Shown here: one piece after another, positions 63,952 through 64,000 of the stretch
Layout: every line of letters begins with the position of its first letter
Numbering within the stretch: position 1 is the first letter of the stretch
Assembly (NCBI GenBank): GCA_964432155.1
Contig: CAYSMF010000005.1
Location: 1-64,000, forward strand
Direction: 5' to 3'
Length of the DNA: 64,000 nucleotides
Source of the DNA: UBA10438 sp964432155
GTDB lineage: Bacteria > Bacteroidota > Ignavibacteria > Kapaibacteriales > Kapaibacteriaceae
Notes under the pieces: model-generated
Told to the model about the DNA's origin: nothing
Database searches by the model: none
What the model saw: the letters and a program-made list of their open reading frames with translations, nothing else
Program-made: the position numbers and the translations under genes

Positions 63952-63983
63952 TTTGGTGGATCCGACCTTGCCTCCTATTTTTG
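63952..63983 (+). promoter_or_regulatory. Canonical Bacteroidota-type promoter at the window end
   Basis: TTTG at 63952-63955 and TATTTTTG at 63976-63983 are 20 bases apart, a textbook TTTG-N20-TAnnTTTG promoter; ATG at 63989 lies 5 bases after the box. The preceding bases from 63730 (after obg) show no other gene. Confidence 0.6.
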
Positions 63984-63988
63984 CGACG

Positions 63989-64000
63989 ATGCGCGTCCCT
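63989..64000 (+). CDS. Start of an unidentified gene cut by the window edge
   Basis: ATG CGC GTC CCT, four codons only. Called a gene solely because it sits 5 bases behind a good promoter in the same geometry as prfB and the nuclease gene. No product can be named. Confidence 0.35.

Overview
The window is a dense, mostly chromosomal housekeeping stretch (about 55 protein genes, many 4-base ATGA/GTGA overlaps) from a Gram-negative bacterium of the FCB group, most likely Ignavibacteria/Kapaibacteriota or a close relative. The lineage evidence is: five secreted proteins ending in a Bacteroidota-type (T9SS, type A) sorting domain; TAnnTTTG promoter boxes a few bases before start codons; an RF2 with SPY instead of SPF at the codon-reading tripeptide; a DUF5686 outer-membrane protein; and an F-type ATPase operon without atpD/atpC. 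The genus and species cannot be read from the sequence. There are no tRNA, rRNA or CRISPR loci and no prophage; the only mobile-type gene is an IS200-like transposase at the left edge.

Layout. 1-4.7 kb: IS200/RAYT-like transposase, a secreted cytochrome c/copper-monooxygenase-fold protein, and a DUF5686 protein. 4.7-7.4 kb: prfB (with a +1 recoding site), acpS, purK. 7.4-12.1 kb (minus): LptF/G permease, TPR protein, BI-1 family protein, polyprenyl synthase, tatC. 12.1-14.4 kb: a 343-bp regulatory region with inverted repeats, dnaA, EVE protein. 14.4-17.3 kb (minus): DUF1573 protein, dapB, FtsE-like ATPase, AI-2E/PerM permease. 17.3-20.2 kb: deoxyhypusine-synthase-like protein, secreted nuclease-fold protein, and a small membrane protein cut by a false 100-N gap. 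20.2-29.7 kb: MATE/ANKH-like protein, fused Dpp-type ATPase, MlaF-like ATPase, a 1226-aa secreted protein and an OmpA-type protein. 29.7-35.6 kb: PLP aminotransferase, small ORF, upp, a TatD-beta-barrel fused frame, bcp, dnaX. 35.6-43 kb: two tandem T9SS subtilases, enoyl-CoA hydratase, OmpA-like periplasmic protein. 43-49.8 kb: clpC, udg, ddl, pfkB-type kinase, secreted CBM9-like protein. 49.8-56.5 kb: ATP synthase operon with hldD inserted between atpA and atpG. 56.5-64 kb: three uncharacterised membrane-associated proteins, squalene/phytoene synthase, radA, an unknown gene carrying two REP-like repeats in frame, obg, and the start of a further gene.

Functionally the region covers translation termination, replication (dnaA, dnaX), repair (udg, radA), envelope building (ddl, dapB, hldD, LptF/G, polyprenyl synthase, tatC) and energy (F-ATPase), with interspersed secreted T9SS cargo. 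The observations most worth a second look are: repeated leaderless-type gene starts directly behind TAnnTTTG boxes; the in-frame TatD-outer-membrane-barrel frame; the prfB frameshift site; the REP-like pair inside a coding sequence; and the assembly gap that disappears when its 55-bp flanking overlap is collapsed.
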